A stretch of DNA of 64,000 nucleotides from Paenibacillaceae bacterium (GCA_029256185.1 JAQSYI010000027.1:62001-126000), one strand, 5' to 3'; counted from the stretch's first letter, positions 18,344 through 29,036 are shown. Program-made: numbers and translations. Notes: a model not told the origin generated them from the sequence alone.

Positions 18344-21300
18344 CTACTCTTCTGCTATCTCCAGTACCATATCATCGGCGAAGAAGCTGTTGGTGGTGGA
18401 CCCCGTATAAAGTCTTAGCTCAGCCTCACCTATAGGTCCGGATTCATTGAAGGTATGCCGGCCGCTCAGCTTGACCCAACCGGTGCTGCCCGCAGCGGCA
18501 CTGGCAATGGTTCTGTAATAAGTTGTGCCGTTAACCTTAACAACCGCTGTCAGATATACCGTATCTGTACCGGTTTCGAGCTTCACCCAAGCGGAGCCCT
18601 CATATGTTTGACCGTTCACCATGCTCACGCTCTGTCTCACATTGGCCCATGGCGCCGTGCGGTTATATACCTTCATGGAGTATTGGCCGCTGTGGGCTGC
18701 CGAGGCATCTGCCATGATGGAAGAGCCATTGGGAGACCAACCCACTCTGCCGTTTTCGAAGCCGGGATTCTGCAGCAAATTGGACGGGGTGGCCGTTTCC
18801 TCCAGCCTGACCTGGTCCGCATAGAAGCTTCCGGTAGTATTGGAGGTGTAGATCCGCAGGTACGGAGATGTGACTGCGGCTGCTTCCCGTAAGGTATATT
18901 GACCTGAGACACGCGTCCATTGGGAACCCGTTGCTTCTGCCATGCCCAGTGTCTGATACTTTACCGTCCCTCCTGCCGTATATTCCAGCACCAGCAATGC
19001 TGTATCCGTGCCTTCGCCCATTCGGACCAAGGCGGAGGCTTCATAGGTCTTGCCGTTATCCACCGCAACGGGCTGCCGAATGTTGGCCCATGCTGCCGTC
19101 CGGTTGTGCACATGGACTGCCTTGGCTCCCGAATAAACCTGCTCCGTCACCGAAGTTACGCTGGAGCCGTTGGGTGTCCAACCGGCTGTGCCATTCTCAA
19201 ATCCCCCGTTGGTCAACAGATTAACCTCCGGATCGGGCTCACCGGCAGGGCTTAGCAGTATAGCTCCATTTGGGGTTTTGGCGTTGTTGATGACAGTGAA
19301 ATATCCCCTGCCTGCAAGGGGCTGAACCGGATCAAAGTAGCTGAACACCGTTTCCCCGTCTACCTCCAGCCGGATATTGGCCCCGTACAGCGTATCCAGC
19401 TTGCCGAATTTCACTTGATGCCATGTTTTGTCCAGCAGCACCGTATTGGGCAGACTCATGAGCACCTTTTGACCGCCATTCCACTTCTGCAATTCCAGCA
19501 GATCCTTCTTCACCACCAGCAAGTACCCGTTGTTGCCGCTCCATGGAAGCTGCGCGTTAGAGGAACTGCCAAGCTGCAAGCCATACCACATATCGTTGTT
19601 GGGAAGATCCAAGCGGGTCTTGAAGGCAAGCAGCTCGTCACCATATTGCCCGTAGACATAGCTTACAACTCCCTGGCCGTATAGCTCCACCTTGTTATGA
19701 TGGAAGGCCAGCGTGGCATTCCCTGCCAGACTGTTCAGCAGCCAATGGGCCTGATCGGCAAGCGGCTCCTGCCAATCCGTAACAGACGCAGGGGGTAAGG
19801 CAGGGATCACTTGCAGCGGATAATCGGAACGGATCAGCGGGTCATGAACGGAAGCGGCTGTCAGAAGGACGTTGCCGGTTCCGGTTGCCGTCACTCTGCC
19901 TGCCGCATCAACAACGGCTGCCGAAGGATTGCCGGAAGACCAGGTAATCCCTCCATCCACGGCCACAGGCAGCATTCGGGCGGTAAGCTGCAGGCTGCTG
20001 CCCGTCTCCAGAACGGGAGTGTTCGCCGTAATGGAGACATTGCTTACGGGAGGCTCCTCGATCAGCCCGAAATCATCGGCATATACATAATCAAGGCCCG
20101 CACCCTTGCCCAGATAGACGATTACCCCGGTATCTGCGGCTCCTGCAGCAAATACAAGCTCCTGCCGGACCCACTCTCCTCCCATAGACGGATAAGCCTG
20201 CTCCACCAGCACACCCGCTGCCGTCCGCGCTCCCAGCACAGCGCTTTCTCCCTCCGGAATTTTGAGCCAAACAAACAAGTGATGTCTGGCAGCGGGCGTT
20301 AAGCCGCCGATTGCCTGCTCCACTCCATTCTCACCCTTGCCCAGACGCAGTCCCTTGTTGGAGGCCCGCGCATTGCCCGTGGAGCTCATCATGGAAGCTC
20401 CCCAGACAATCGCCGCCTCTTGGCTGCCGGTTTTGGTCCATTCATAAATCGGCTGTACCGCGCTTGTCTGCAGATCCTGCCGTTCAAATCCGGAATTCCT
20501 GATCCGGTTGCGGTAGGATGCTTCAGACGGGACGTAACCGGGTTCCGGCGGATTGATAAAGTCCCTCCCTGCACTCCATGCGGGCAGCCCGTATTCCAGC
20601 GCCCCCAAATCCGGTTTGCTTCCTGTATAACCCTCCGTAATACCGGTCAGTGCAATGCCCTCGTCAATAGCGGATGAACCTGCCTGCAAGCGGAAATCCC
20701 CTGCGACGGGATTCACGAACAAGGGCGAAACAGCAGGGGACAAATTATGCCCATGGGCGGTTTCTCTGCCGTACAACTGCTCCGCCGAGAAGATATTATT
20801 GAACATCTGCGTGCCCAGCGTATCCTGGGTGAACACATAACCCCAATCATTTTTAACATCCAGTTCATTGCCATAAAAGGTATTGTTATAGACCAGATGA
20901 AATTCTGCGGGAAGGTTCAGACGAAGACCTTCCTGATTGTTGTAGATGAGATTGTGGTGAATGATGAAGTTGTGGGACGAATTGTCCAGATACAGTCCGG
21001 TATTGGCCTTGGTTGCCTTGTTGTCATGAATCCGGTTGTAGGCGATCTCCACATTCTCCGCGTCAACAGAAACCCCGTACACAAGACCCAGATCATGGGA
21101 CAGATACCCTCCTTCGTAAAAATCATTATACTGCACGGCCATGTTGCTCAGATGCCCTCCGCCAAAGGCAAGGATGCTTCTTCCCGAGCCATAGGCGGTA
21201 TTATGGCTGATGAGATGGCCGTTCCCGGAAACAGAAAGTGCAGAAGCATAGGTTCCGCTGTAGTTGGTCATGGTGATCTCGTTATTGACAATCCGGTGAC

Positions 21301-22819
21301 CGCTGCCGGCAATATCCACCCCCCGGCCCGAGCTGTGGGAGATGACGCTGTTCTTCAACTCGTTAAATTGGCCTGCAATCCGGATGCCTGTCTCCCCCTG
21401 GGAGGAATATTTCTCCGTACTGGTTTCGCGGTGGGAAACATATAAGGCCGTAATGCGGTCAAGCACGCAGTACTCCGCTCCCTGAACCAGCCGGTATCCG
21501 CCTGTTCCCTGCCAACCGTTCAGAGTCCCCTCTTCAAAATCATGGTTGGAGATGACAGGGGCGGCAGCCGAACCGGTTTTGGGCTTGATATTGAAGCCGT
21601 CCCCATAAGCTTCGCCGATTCCGTTGTCCATCTGCAGGAAAATCTCGGCGCTGGTGCTCTGTGCCCCTGTGGTGAATTCCACCGTCACGGTCTTGTAATA
21701 CAGGTTGGAGAAGACTTGGGTGACCGCTGCTCCCCCATGCTGGCGGACTCCCAAACTGCCCTTGCCTTCCGCGATGTCTACCTTGACCGAAGCCGTAAGC
21801 ACATAGGTCTGGGAGGGGAGCAAGCCGGCAACCGTCCGGAAGATGGCGCTGCCCTGCCCGCCTACTGCCGCCGATCCAGTGCCCAGCGCCTGGGAGGTGG
21901 TGATGGAACCGGCGAACGCCCCGATGCCCTCAAGGTGAATGTAGGAACGGCCGGATAAGTCGAAGGCATACTTCCGCTCCTTCGCTTCCACCAGCAGCTG
22001 GTTGGGATCGGCGCTGCCCGGAGCCCACAGGTAGAGCATCTGCTCCGCGCGGTCGTAGAACATCTCTCCCGGCTCATCCAGCGCCGCCAATGTGCCGCTC
22101 AGATAATAATCGCCTCCGGCCTTGGCCTGATTGCTGCTGTCCGGCTCATTGCCTGCGAAGCTCAGACTCTGTGGCGCGGATTGGGTTACCGTGCTGGTCC
22201 ACGCCGACCAGCGGGACGCGCTCCACACCCAGACATTGGCCCCGGTCCAGTCCTGCTCAGGCAGCTCGTGGTCCGTGAGGGTTACGGGTTGGCCGGAGGG
22301 ATATGATACCGCTTCCATAACTGCCAATGGAGGCTCCAACAGGCTGGCGCCGCCCAGATTGGGCCAACGGGCCACATGGACCGCTTCTCCGTTGACATAT
22401 ACCTGGTCTTCCTCACCGAGCTTAAGGGCGGCGGGCGCCTTGTAGATGAAACCGCTGTGCTGCGTCCAGCCGGAGACCGGCTCTGCCCCGCTGATGATCA
22501 CCTGCTCATCATCCATCGCCCGGAAGGTTATGGGCTGTCCGGCCGTACCGCTGCGGGCAGGTTTAACGGACTCCCGGTAGGTGCCGCCACGGATTACCGC
22601 CGTGTCGCCTGGTTCCAGCATCGCACCGGCCTTCTGAATCGTACGCCAAGGTTGCTCCAGAGTGCCGGGATTGCTGTCCTCCCCGTCCACGGCTACGTAA
22701 TAGGTATTGCCGGGTACAAGGGGATCTGCCTTCACGGAGTGGGCAGGCAGAAAGCCCCATGTGCCGGACACTCCCAGCGCAAGGGCAACCAGACTGGACA
22801 TTACCGCTTTTTTCATCAT
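18344..22819 (-). CDS. Large secreted beta-helix protein with carbohydrate-binding modules
   Basis: 1491 aa from the chosen start. A signal peptide covers about residues 1-32 (KKAVMSSLVALALG, ending PAHSVKA). The N-terminal half is a right-handed parallel beta-helix of the type found in polysaccharide lyases and GH enzymes (TYYVAVDGEDSNPGTLEQPW, then runs such as NSVISHSSGRGVDIAGSGH). A Big_2-like Ig domain (VSITANTPVLETGSSLQLTA) and a concanavalin-like region (DNNWYGLQLGSSSN-type) follow. Two CBM4/9-like repeats close the protein (LLTNGGFENGTAGWTPNGSS and LLQNPGFENGRVGWSPNGSS). It probably degrades or binds an extracellular polysaccharide. The ATG at 22819 has AGGAG 9 nt upstream; the track starts at 22903. 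It is the last gene of locus A, 104 bp after the binding-protein gene. Confidence 0.82.
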   Translation of the reverse strand: MMKKAVMSSLVALALGVSGTWGFLPAHSVKADPLVPGNTYYVAVDGEDSNPGTLEQPWRTIQKAGAMLEPGDTAVIRGGTYRESVKPARSGTAGQPITFRAMDDEQVIISGAEPVSGWTQHSGFIYKAPAALKLGEEDQVYVNGEAVHVARWPNLGGASLLEPPLAVMEAVSYPSGQPVTLTDHELPEQDWTGANVWVWSASRWSAWTSTVTQSAPQSLSFAGNEPDSSNQAKAGGDYYLSGTLAALDEPGEMFYDRAEQMLYLWAPGSADPNQLLVEAKERKYAFDLSGRSYIHLEGIGAFAGSITTSQALGTGSAAVGGQGSAIFRTVAGLLPSQTYVLTASVKVDIAEGKGSLGVRQHGGAAVTQVFSNLYYKTVTVEFTTGAQSTSAEIFLQMDNGIGEAYGDGFNIKPKTGSAAAPVISNHDFEEGTLNGWQGTGGYRLVQGAEYCVLDRITALYVSHRETSTEKYSSQGETGIRIAGQFNELKNSVISHSSGRGVDIAGSGHRIVNNEITMTNYSGTYASALSVSGNGHLISHNTAYGSGRSILAFGGGHLSNMAVQYNDFYEGGYLSHDLGLVYGVSVDAENVEIAYNRIHDNKATKANTGLYLDNSSHNFIIHHNLIYNNQEGLRLNLPAEFHLVYNNTFYGNELDVKNDWGYVFTQDTLGTQMFNNIFSAEQLYGRETAHGHNLSPAVSPLFVNPVAGDFRLQAGSSAIDEGIALTGITEGYTGSKPDLGALEYGLPAWSAGRDFINPPEPGYVPSEASYRNRIRNSGFERQDLQTSAVQPIYEWTKTGSQEAAIVWGASMMSSTGNARASNKGLRLGKGENGVEQAIGGLTPAARHHLFVWLKIPEGESAVLGARTAAGVLVEQAYPSMGGEWVRQELVFAAGAADTGVIVYLGKGAGLDYVYADDFGLIEEPPVSNVSITANTPVLETGSSLQLTARMLPVAVDGGITWSSGNPSAAVVDAAGRVTATGTGNVLLTAASVHDPLIRSDYPLQVIPALPPASVTDWQEPLADQAHWLLNSLAGNATLAFHHNKVELYGQGVVSYVYGQYGDELLAFKTRLDLPNNDMWYGLQLGSSSNAQLPWSGNNGYLLVVKKDLLELQKWNGGQKVLMSLPNTVLLDKTWHQVKFGKLDTLYGANIRLEVDGETVFSYFDPVQPLAGRGYFTVINNAKTPNGAILLSPAGEPDPEVNLLTNGGFENGTAGWTPNGSSVTSVTEQVYSGAKAVHVHNRTAAWANIRQPVAVDNGKTYEASALVRMGEGTDTALLVLEYTAGGTVKYQTLGMAEATGSQWTRVSGQYTLREAAAVTSPYLRIYTSNTTGSFYADQVRLEETATPSNLLQNPGFENGRVGWSPNGSSIMADASAAHSGQYSMKVYNRTAPWANVRQSVSMVNGQTYEGSAWVKLETGTDTVYLTAVVKVNGTTYYRTIASAAAGSTGWVKLSGRHTFNESGPIGEAELRLYTGSTTNSFFADDMVLEIAEE

Positions 22820-22923
22820 CAATTCACGCTCCTGTTCATTATGGAGATAAAGCCTGCGCATGGCGGGCAGGCGGCTGAAGCTCTGCTTCCCCTTTCCAAC
22901 CAAACCATGCGCAGGCAGCTTGC

Positions 22924-24492
22924 CTATTTCTTATTGGCGGCCACCCATTGGTCCAACTGCTTCTGGATTTCCGTACGGATCTTCCCGTCCGGATCAGCCT
23001 TGCGCAACTTTTCATAATATTGGGGCAGATACTGTGCCGGGTCAACCGTTCCTGTATAAAGGCTTGATTTCATCTCGTCATTGACTGCATTCACATTGGC
23101 AATGACGCTCTTAAGCGATTCCACATCGGCATTAAAGCCCACCAGCGGAGAGACCACCGCCTCTTCATTGTATTTCTTCGTCTCCTCCCATACAGTGGGG
23201 CTCATGCCCTTGATAATATAGGCGTTGAACTGGTTGCCCATGGCCCAGGAGATGTTCGGCCAGTAGCCGCCGCCTTCCACCTTGGAAACGGTGCCGTCCG
23301 CCTCCTTCTTGTAATGCTTGTTCTCGATGCCGTAAGCCAGCAGATTGTACAGTTCCTTATCCGTATTCACCAAATTGAGCAGCATCATGGCCCGTTCGGG
23401 ATTTTTGGAAGTTTTGCTGATGGTGGTTAAGGTGGACATGATGGACCCGGCCGTAGCCACCGGCTTCACGTACTGGAATTGCACGACCTCGAAGCCCAGC
23501 TTGGCAGACAGCTCCACATCGCCGCCCGGCTTATAGGTGGCCGTCCACATGGCATATTTGCCCCCGGCCAGCTCCTGGTTCAGGTTCTGCACACTGGCTA
23601 CGTCCTTGCGCATGAAGCCCTGCTGGTACCATTCCCGGACCTTGCCGATGTTGGCTTCGAAATCGCTGCGGTATTCCTGGTCATCCAGCGTCTGCAGCTT
23701 GAAGGAGGGGTCTCCGATTTTCATAACCAGATGGTTTCGGTTGGCATCCCAGTGCTCCTTCTGATCCTTGCCGAAATTGTTCAGATCGATGATTCCCAGC
23801 TTGTCGGCCCCGAATGGAGTGATATCGGGTTCGCCGGCCTTAACCTTCGCCAGAAAATCTTCTACCTGCTTAAGCGAGGTGACATTCTTGTAGTCCAGGC
23901 CGTATTTGTCGGCCAGCGCCTTCTGCACCATGAAGCCTTTGCTGCTGGCATAGACCTGGTAGTTGAGCGCGCCGTAGATTTTGCCGTTGATTCGGGCGGC
24001 ATCCCAATACTTGGCCGGAATGGAGGCATAATACTCGGGCGCATACTTGGCCAGCAAGTCGTCAAGCTCCACGAACATTCCCTTGGACACGCCCTCCGGG
24101 TACTTGTTCAGCCAGCTGTAGGAGGAGAAGGCCAGGTCAAATTCCTCTCCCGATGCGGCCTTCAGCTGCATCTTCTGGTTATAGGAGCCGTAGTCGAACA
24201 TTACCAGCTTCAGGGTGACGTTCAGCTTCTCCTGCAGAATCTTGTTGGCCGCCGCCTCCACGCTGGCCAGATCGTTCTGCACCTCGGCCACCGGCAGGTA
24301 CCAGGTCAGTGTGACCGGCTCCAGCTTCTGCTGCGGCGCGCCGGAGGCTGCCGCCGTAGCCTGGGCTGACGGTGCGGCTCCTTTCTCGTCACCGCTGCCG
24401 GATTTGCCGGCGCATCCCGTCAAAGTGAGCGCCAGTGCCAAGACAGCGCCCAGTGCCATTTTTCCCCATGACCTTCCCTTTTGTCTGTTCAT
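22924..24492 (-). CDS. Extracellular sugar-binding lipoprotein (LplA-like)
   Basis: A 522-aa ABC transporter substrate-binding protein. The lipoprotein signal ends in LTLTGC, with Cys27 as the predicted lipid anchor, and is followed by a Gly/Ser/Ala-rich linker. The mature part has the family-1 solute-binding pattern (PVTLTWYLPVAEVQNDLASVE, FDLAFSSYSWLN, KYAMWTATYKPGGD). It would capture an oligosaccharide outside the membrane and deliver it to the two permeases encoded upstream; the substrate is unknown. GGGAG lies 7 nt before the ATG. A 6-bp hairpin (AAGGCC/GGCCTT, 24526-24542) lies in the 126-bp spacer after the LplC-type gene. Confidence 0.9.
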   Translation of the reverse strand: MNRQKGRSWGKMALGAVLALALTLTGCAGKSGSGDEKGAAPSAQATAAASGAPQQKLEPVTLTWYLPVAEVQNDLASVEAAANKILQEKLNVTLKLVMFDYGSYNQKMQLKAASGEEFDLAFSSYSWLNKYPEGVSKGMFVELDDLLAKYAPEYYASIPAKYWDAARINGKIYGALNYQVYASSKGFMVQKALADKYGLDYKNVTSLKQVEDFLAKVKAGEPDITPFGADKLGIIDLNNFGKDQKEHWDANRNHLVMKIGDPSFKLQTLDDQEYRSDFEANIGKVREWYQQGFMRKDVASVQNLNQELAGGKYAMWTATYKPGGDVELSAKLGFEVVQFQYVKPVATAGSIMSTLTTISKTSKNPERAMMLLNLVNTDKELYNLLAYGIENKHYKKEADGTVSKVEGGGYWPNISWAMGNQFNAYIIKGMSPTVWEETKKYNEEAVVSPLVGFNADVESLKSVIANVNAVNDEMKSSLYTGTVDPAQYLPQYYEKLRKADPDGKIRTEIQKQLDQWVAANKK

Positions 24493-24618
24493 AGAAATCT
24501 CCCGCCTTTTGTTATGAATTATCTCAAGGCCATTGCGGCCTTTAAGAACTGGTGTGACCTCTCTTGATTTGCGTGTTGATTCTACTGATTGTTGATTCTC
24601 CGCTTGTTGATTCTTCCC

Positions 24619-25500
24619 CTACTCCTTGACTGCGCCTACCGCAAGCCCCTTGACAAAATACTTCTGGAAGAACGGAAATACGAACAGGGCAGGGCCGGCC
24701 GCCAGCACGCACATGGCCATCCGCAGCGACATCTCCGGCAGAGACTGGGCCTGGGCCAGGGAGATCTGGTTCATCTGCGCCTCCTGCATGGCCTGGACGT
24801 TGGACATGATCCGGTACAGCAGATACTGCAGCGAGCTTAGCTTGTCATTCTCGATATACAGCAGGCTCAGCCACCAATTGTTCCAGTAGCCCAGCGCCAG
24901 CATCAGGGACAGGGCGGCTACAGCGGGCTTGGACATGGGCAGAATGATGCTCAGGAAGATCCGGTATTCATTGGCCCCGTCGATCTTGGCCGATTCCGTG
25001 AGCGCGTCGGGGATATCGGACATGAACCGCCGCATCAGGAAGATATACCAGGGTGAGATGAGCATGGGCACGAACAACACCCAGATGGTATCGCCCATAT
25101 TGAGGTATTTGGTGACAAGAATGTAGCTTGGGATCATCCCTCCGCTGAACAGCATGGTGAAGTAAATATAGAAGGACAACGCGCTTCTGTATTTGAAGCT
25201 TTTGCGGGAAAGAGTATAAGCCGTAAGCGAGATCATCGCAATCGACAGGAAGGTTCCTGCCGCCGTCACCAGAATGGTTACCCCATATGCATTGTACAAC
25301 GCCTGGCCCTGCTTGAAGACAAATTCGTAAGCTGTTGTGCTGAAGCTCTCGGGATAGACGCCGAAGCCGTTGCGGACAATGGACAGCTCATCGGTAAAAG
25401 AGGCGGAGATCACAATCGCCAACGGAGTGGCGCAGAACAGGCAGAAAATAATGAAAGCCGCATGAATCATCAGTTTGGGCAACCCTTTTGCTTCACTCAT
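24619..25500 (-). CDS. Sugar ABC transporter permease (LplC/YtcP-like)
   Basis: 293 aa, six predicted membrane helices. The cytoplasmic EAA loop, which contacts the ATPase, is ALTESAKIDGANEYRIF. The protein ends in QKYFVKGLAVGAVKE, the usual tail of the LplC/MalG group. It forms the channel with the LplB-type partner encoded 16 bp upstream. GGAGG lies 9 nt before the ATG at 25500, so that start is preferred over the track start at 25554, which would overlap the upstream gene. No ATPase gene is in the locus; a shared MsmX-type ATPase elsewhere is the usual arrangement. Confidence 0.92.
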   Translation of the reverse strand: MSEAKGLPKLMIHAAFIIFCLFCATPLAIVISASFTDELSIVRNGFGVYPESFSTTAYEFVFKQGQALYNAYGVTILVTAAGTFLSIAMISLTAYTLSRKSFKYRSALSFYIYFTMLFSGGMIPSYILVTKYLNMGDTIWVLFVPMLISPWYIFLMRRFMSDIPDALTESAKIDGANEYRIFLSIILPMSKPAVAALSLMLALGYWNNWWLSLLYIENDKLSSLQYLLYRIMSNVQAMQEAQMNQISLAQAQSLPEMSLRMAMCVLAAGPALFVFPFFQKYFVKGLAVGAVKE

Positions 25501-25516
25501 AGTCATAATCCTCCAC

Positions 25517-26431
25517 TTAGTATAAGGCATTCTCCCGGTTGAATCTTCTGACAATCCAGTTCACCGTCAGCACCAGCAGAAGCCCTACGCCCCCCTGGAA
25601 GAATCCGGCTGCTGTCCCCATTCCGATATCCCCCAGCTCCCGCAATGTGCGGAATACATAGGTGTCAATCACATCGGTGGTTTCATACAGGGCGCCTGAG
25701 TTCTGGGTCAGGAAATAGAACATGCCGAAGTCCGCCCGGAAAATATTCCCGATATCCAAAAGCATCAGGATAATGACGGTGGGGACGAGCAGCGGCAAGG
25801 TGATGTAGCGGATCTGCTGCAGCTTGGTGGCCCCGTCGATCTCCGCCGCTTCGTAATAATCCCGGCTGATGCCGATAATCGTGGTATAGTACAGAATGGA
25901 GGTAAACCCTACATGCTTCCAGATATAGGTGACGAGCAGAATGAACGGCCAATACCGGGGTTCGTTGTACCACATGACCGCTTCCCCGCCGAATTTCATA
26001 ATCAGACGGTTGATCAGGCCGCTCTCCATATCGAACAACCCAATGAAAGCATAGCCGACCACTACCCAGGACAGGTAATACGGAAAGAAGATGATCGTCT
26101 GGTAGATCTTAATAAAGCGCTTGGTAATCTCATTGAGCAGGACCGCGAACAGAATGCCGATGATCGGACCTGTGATAATGAACATCAGGTTCATTCCCAC
26201 CGTATTGCGGGTAATCCGCCAGGCATTGTTCGACGAGAACAGAAAATCAAAGTTTTGCAAGCCTACCCACTTGCTGCCCAACATGCCCAGATCATAGCGG
26301 TAATCCTTGAAGGCCAGAATCAGGCCGATCATAGGGAGATACGAGAAAACAAGCACCCACAGCACTGTGGGAATATTCATGGACAGCAATTCTACATTGC
26401 GTCTGAAGTCGGCAGATAACCGCTTTCGCAC
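25517..26431 (-). CDS. Sugar ABC transporter permease (LplB-like)
   Basis: 304 aa, six predicted membrane helices, with the EAA loop YYEAAEIDGATKLQQIRYI. The N-terminal NIPTVLWVLVFSYLPMIGLILAF pattern is typical of the LplB group. It pairs with the LplC-type permease downstream. A GTG start has AGGAGG inside the last codons of the BNR-protein gene upstream (4-bp gap), so the two are translationally coupled. Confidence 0.92.
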   Translation of the reverse strand: MRKRLSADFRRNVELLSMNIPTVLWVLVFSYLPMIGLILAFKDYRYDLGMLGSKWVGLQNFDFLFSSNNAWRITRNTVGMNLMFIITGPIIGILFAVLLNEITKRFIKIYQTIIFFPYYLSWVVVGYAFIGLFDMESGLINRLIMKFGGEAVMWYNEPRYWPFILLVTYIWKHVGFTSILYYTTIIGISRDYYEAAEIDGATKLQQIRYITLPLLVPTVIILMLLDIGNIFRADFGMFYFLTQNSGALYETTDVIDTYVFRTLRELGDIGMGTAAGFFQGGVGLLLVLTVNWIVRRFNRENALY

Positions 26432-26435
26432 TTTT

Positions 26436-28760
26436 TTACGCCTCCTGTTCCGTCATGCCGGGCTGCCCCGTTTTTTTACGGGCGGTGAAGATGCCGCTGC
26501 CGCAGGACGCCCCGTACAGGACGGATCCGCCTGCGTCCAAAGATATGGCCTTCCAGCGGATCGCCCCCAGTGAGGCGGGCTGAATGTTGCGCCAGGAGGC
26601 TCCGCCGTCACCGCTGTAATAGACGGAGGAAGGATGATGGGACCAGTACAGCGGCTCACAGGCCACATAGATTTCCTGGCCGCAGGAGCCGCCGACGGCA
26701 ACGGAGCTGGCATTAAACGGCGTATCCCCCACAGGAAACAGCTTCTCCCAATTACCGCCGTAATCCCTGCTTCTCCACAGCCCTTCGTGAATGAAGCCCG
26801 CATACAACACGCCCGGATTGGCCGGGTCAGCCTTGATGCATTGAAGCACAGAAGTGTTGTGTTTGTGGAAAGGCAGCGCGCTGTCGCCAAGCCGGGTCCA
26901 CTTGCCCCCTTCCCCGGAGACTCTCCACAGCCCTTCCGTCCGTTCCCCAAAATAAAGGACGCCCGGCTCCCATGGGTCGCAGCACATCAGTTGGTTGGTG
27001 CCGCAGGCGTTCTTCACCTGATAAACCACTACCGACAGCAATTCGGCCTCCACCCAGTTCCGCCGGTGGGGCAGGGTGCGGATATAACGGGGAAGCTTCA
27101 GGCCGAACCGGCTCCAAGTCCTGCCCCAGTCGGAACTGGCATACAAGCCCGCCTCTTCATCCAGACGGCCTTCCACATAGGCGTAGAAGCGTCCCGGAGT
27201 CTGCTCATCCCCGCACAGGGACTGGATGAATTCCCCATTATCCACCCTCATTACCGCTTCTCCGGTTCTCCCGCCGTCCTCCGAACGGATCAGCGTGCAA
27301 TCCCGCCCCGGCGTGCCCACGCTGTAGAGAAGGAAGCCGGGATTATGCGCAGAAGCTGCGATGGCCGTTGAGGAACGGTCCTCCCACCGCTTCTCCATAT
27401 GGAAGAAGGTGGCGGCATAATCCTCACTGACCAGGGGGGCATGGTCAGCCAGCACCGCATAGACCTTGCCCGGCTGCTTGCTGTCGGCCATAATGCTCTC
27501 CATGCAGGTATTCTCAATCCCCGCGAACTGGTGGCAGGACCAGGTGCGACCTCCATCCCGGCTGACGCATACACCGAACCAATTGGTGATATACAGGAAC
27601 AGCGGGTCGGTCAGATCCACCCGGAGCTTGGAGATGGCGAGCCCCATATACCAGTGGGGCATATGCGGCGGGCGCTTCACAACATGGTCCGCAGCGTGGT
27701 GGAAGACAATCTCCCAGGTCCCCCCGCCGTTATCCGAGCGGTAGACGGGAATGGGATGCTCCCCCGCCCCCTCCGACTTGAAGGCTGGAGCTGTGTACAG
27801 CCGGCCGGGATGATGGGGATCGGCTGCGATGGTATAATAATCCTTGCTTGCGGGCAACCCGGCTGCAGCAGATTGCCAAGTGCTCCCGCCGTCCATAGAA
27901 CGGAGCACTCCGCCAGGCTTCATATGAGTCATATAGAGGATCTGCGGCTCCGCAGGGCCGAAAGCCAATTCGCAGATATGATATCCCTCCAGCAGCAGCT
28001 CCCACGTCAGCCCCCGGTCCGTGCTCCTATAGAGCCTGCCCGTGCCGCTGCTTGCCCGCGGGAAGTCCTGGAGCAGCTGAAGCCGGTCCTCTCCCGCTTC
28101 AGTCAACAGCGCCTGATCCCCAATCGTTCCCGCATAGAGCACTTGGCTGGCCAGCGGATGGAATGCCATGTGGGAGATTCGCTCCCCTTCCAGCCCCCGG
28201 TAATGCCAACGTTCTCCTGCGTCCTCACTCACCCATACCCCTCCGCTGTATCCCCCTGCTGCGACGAAGCTGGCATCGAAGGGATCGCACGCGATCACCT
28301 CTCCGCACATGCGGGTAGGCCCGTTCCCGTAGAAATCCAGGGATTCGCATACCTCATGCCAGGATTCCCCTCCGTTAACGGTTTTGTGGATGGTACCGAA
28401 TATGCGTCCTCCTCTGGCTTCACCCGAGCAGCGGAACAGCACCCCGGAATCATGTGGACTAAGGGCGAAGCTCTGCACGCTGTGATGATGACAATGGGTC
28501 ATGCCGTTATTGGCCGTCCGCCAGCTTGCTCCGCCGTCTGTGCTCTTGTAGATTCCTGCCACGTCGCAACGGGCATATAGAATGGAGGGTTCCTTCCAAT
28601 CCTGAATGATGCCGGTGATATAGCCTCCTCCATGCGAAGAAGCCGAAGTCCATTGGAATTCAATTTCTCTTCCCGGGGAGCTTAAGCCGTACTCCCGTTC
28701 AGGCTGTCTTGGCAGATTCCTTGTATCCGGCAGCACCGGCGTATTCTCTCTCTTCAACAT
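26436..28760 (-). CDS. BNR-repeat beta-propeller protein (GH74/sortilin-like)
   Basis: 774 aa from the chosen start. Many Asp-box/BNR repeats (STDGGASWRTANNG, SEDAGERWHYRG, SMDGGSTWQ, SRDGGRTWS) indicate one or two beta-propellers. The N-terminal run SILYARCDVAGIYKSTDGG resembles GH74 xyloglucanases, which begin with a comparable YARTDVGG segment. No signal peptide is visible, so it would act in the cytoplasm on imported oligosaccharides, unlike typical secreted GH74 enzymes. I cannot identify catalytic residues with confidence. AGGAGG lies 8 nt before the ATG at 28760 (MLKRENTP). It is coupled to the downstream LplB-type permease. Confidence 0.7.
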   Translation of the reverse strand: MLKRENTPVLPDTRNLPRQPEREYGLSSPGREIEFQWTSASSHGGGYITGIIQDWKEPSILYARCDVAGIYKSTDGGASWRTANNGMTHCHHHSVQSFALSPHDSGVLFRCSGEARGGRIFGTIHKTVNGGESWHEVCESLDFYGNGPTRMCGEVIACDPFDASFVAAGGYSGGVWVSEDAGERWHYRGLEGERISHMAFHPLASQVLYAGTIGDQALLTEAGEDRLQLLQDFPRASSGTGRLYRSTDRGLTWELLLEGYHICELAFGPAEPQILYMTHMKPGGVLRSMDGGSTWQSAAAGLPASKDYYTIAADPHHPGRLYTAPAFKSEGAGEHPIPVYRSDNGGGTWEIVFHHAADHVVKRPPHMPHWYMGLAISKLRVDLTDPLFLYITNWFGVCVSRDGGRTWSCHQFAGIENTCMESIMADSKQPGKVYAVLADHAPLVSEDYAATFFHMEKRWEDRSSTAIAASAHNPGFLLYSVGTPGRDCTLIRSEDGGRTGEAVMRVDNGEFIQSLCGDEQTPGRFYAYVEGRLDEEAGLYASSDWGRTWSRFGLKLPRYIRTLPHRRNWVEAELLSVVVYQVKNACGTNQLMCCDPWEPGVLYFGERTEGLWRVSGEGGKWTRLGDSALPFHKHNTSVLQCIKADPANPGVLYAGFIHEGLWRSRDYGGNWEKLFPVGDTPFNASSVAVGGSCGQEIYVACEPLYWSHHPSSVYYSGDGGASWRNIQPASLGAIRWKAISLDAGGSVLYGASCGSGIFTARKKTGQPGMTEQEA

Positions 28761-29036
28761 GCGCATTGCCTCCTGATCCTGTTCTGCTACATTTTGTACT
28801 CTGTTCTCCGGCACTCATGCGGTACTCCTGACCTGCTTGCTGTTCTCTTCGGCCTACCTTTGCCGCCGTTAGCAGCGCCAGGACAGCGGTTTGTGGTATT
28901 GAAGCGAGTCTTTCTGATGATCATGGCCGGAGAGTCTTATCAACCTTAACCAGATCAGCTTGAGCGAAAAAGAACCTCTTCCGAAGCATGAGCAGAATGA
29001 ACTTCCTTCCGAAGCATCAGCTGCTGTCGGTTGTGC
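28761..29036. other. 276-bp spacer within locus A
   Basis: It holds two imperfect copies of an about 27-bp direct repeat (CTTCCGAAGCAT...) near 28978-29025. No gene was seen; a promoter for the downstream genes may lie here. Confidence 0.4.
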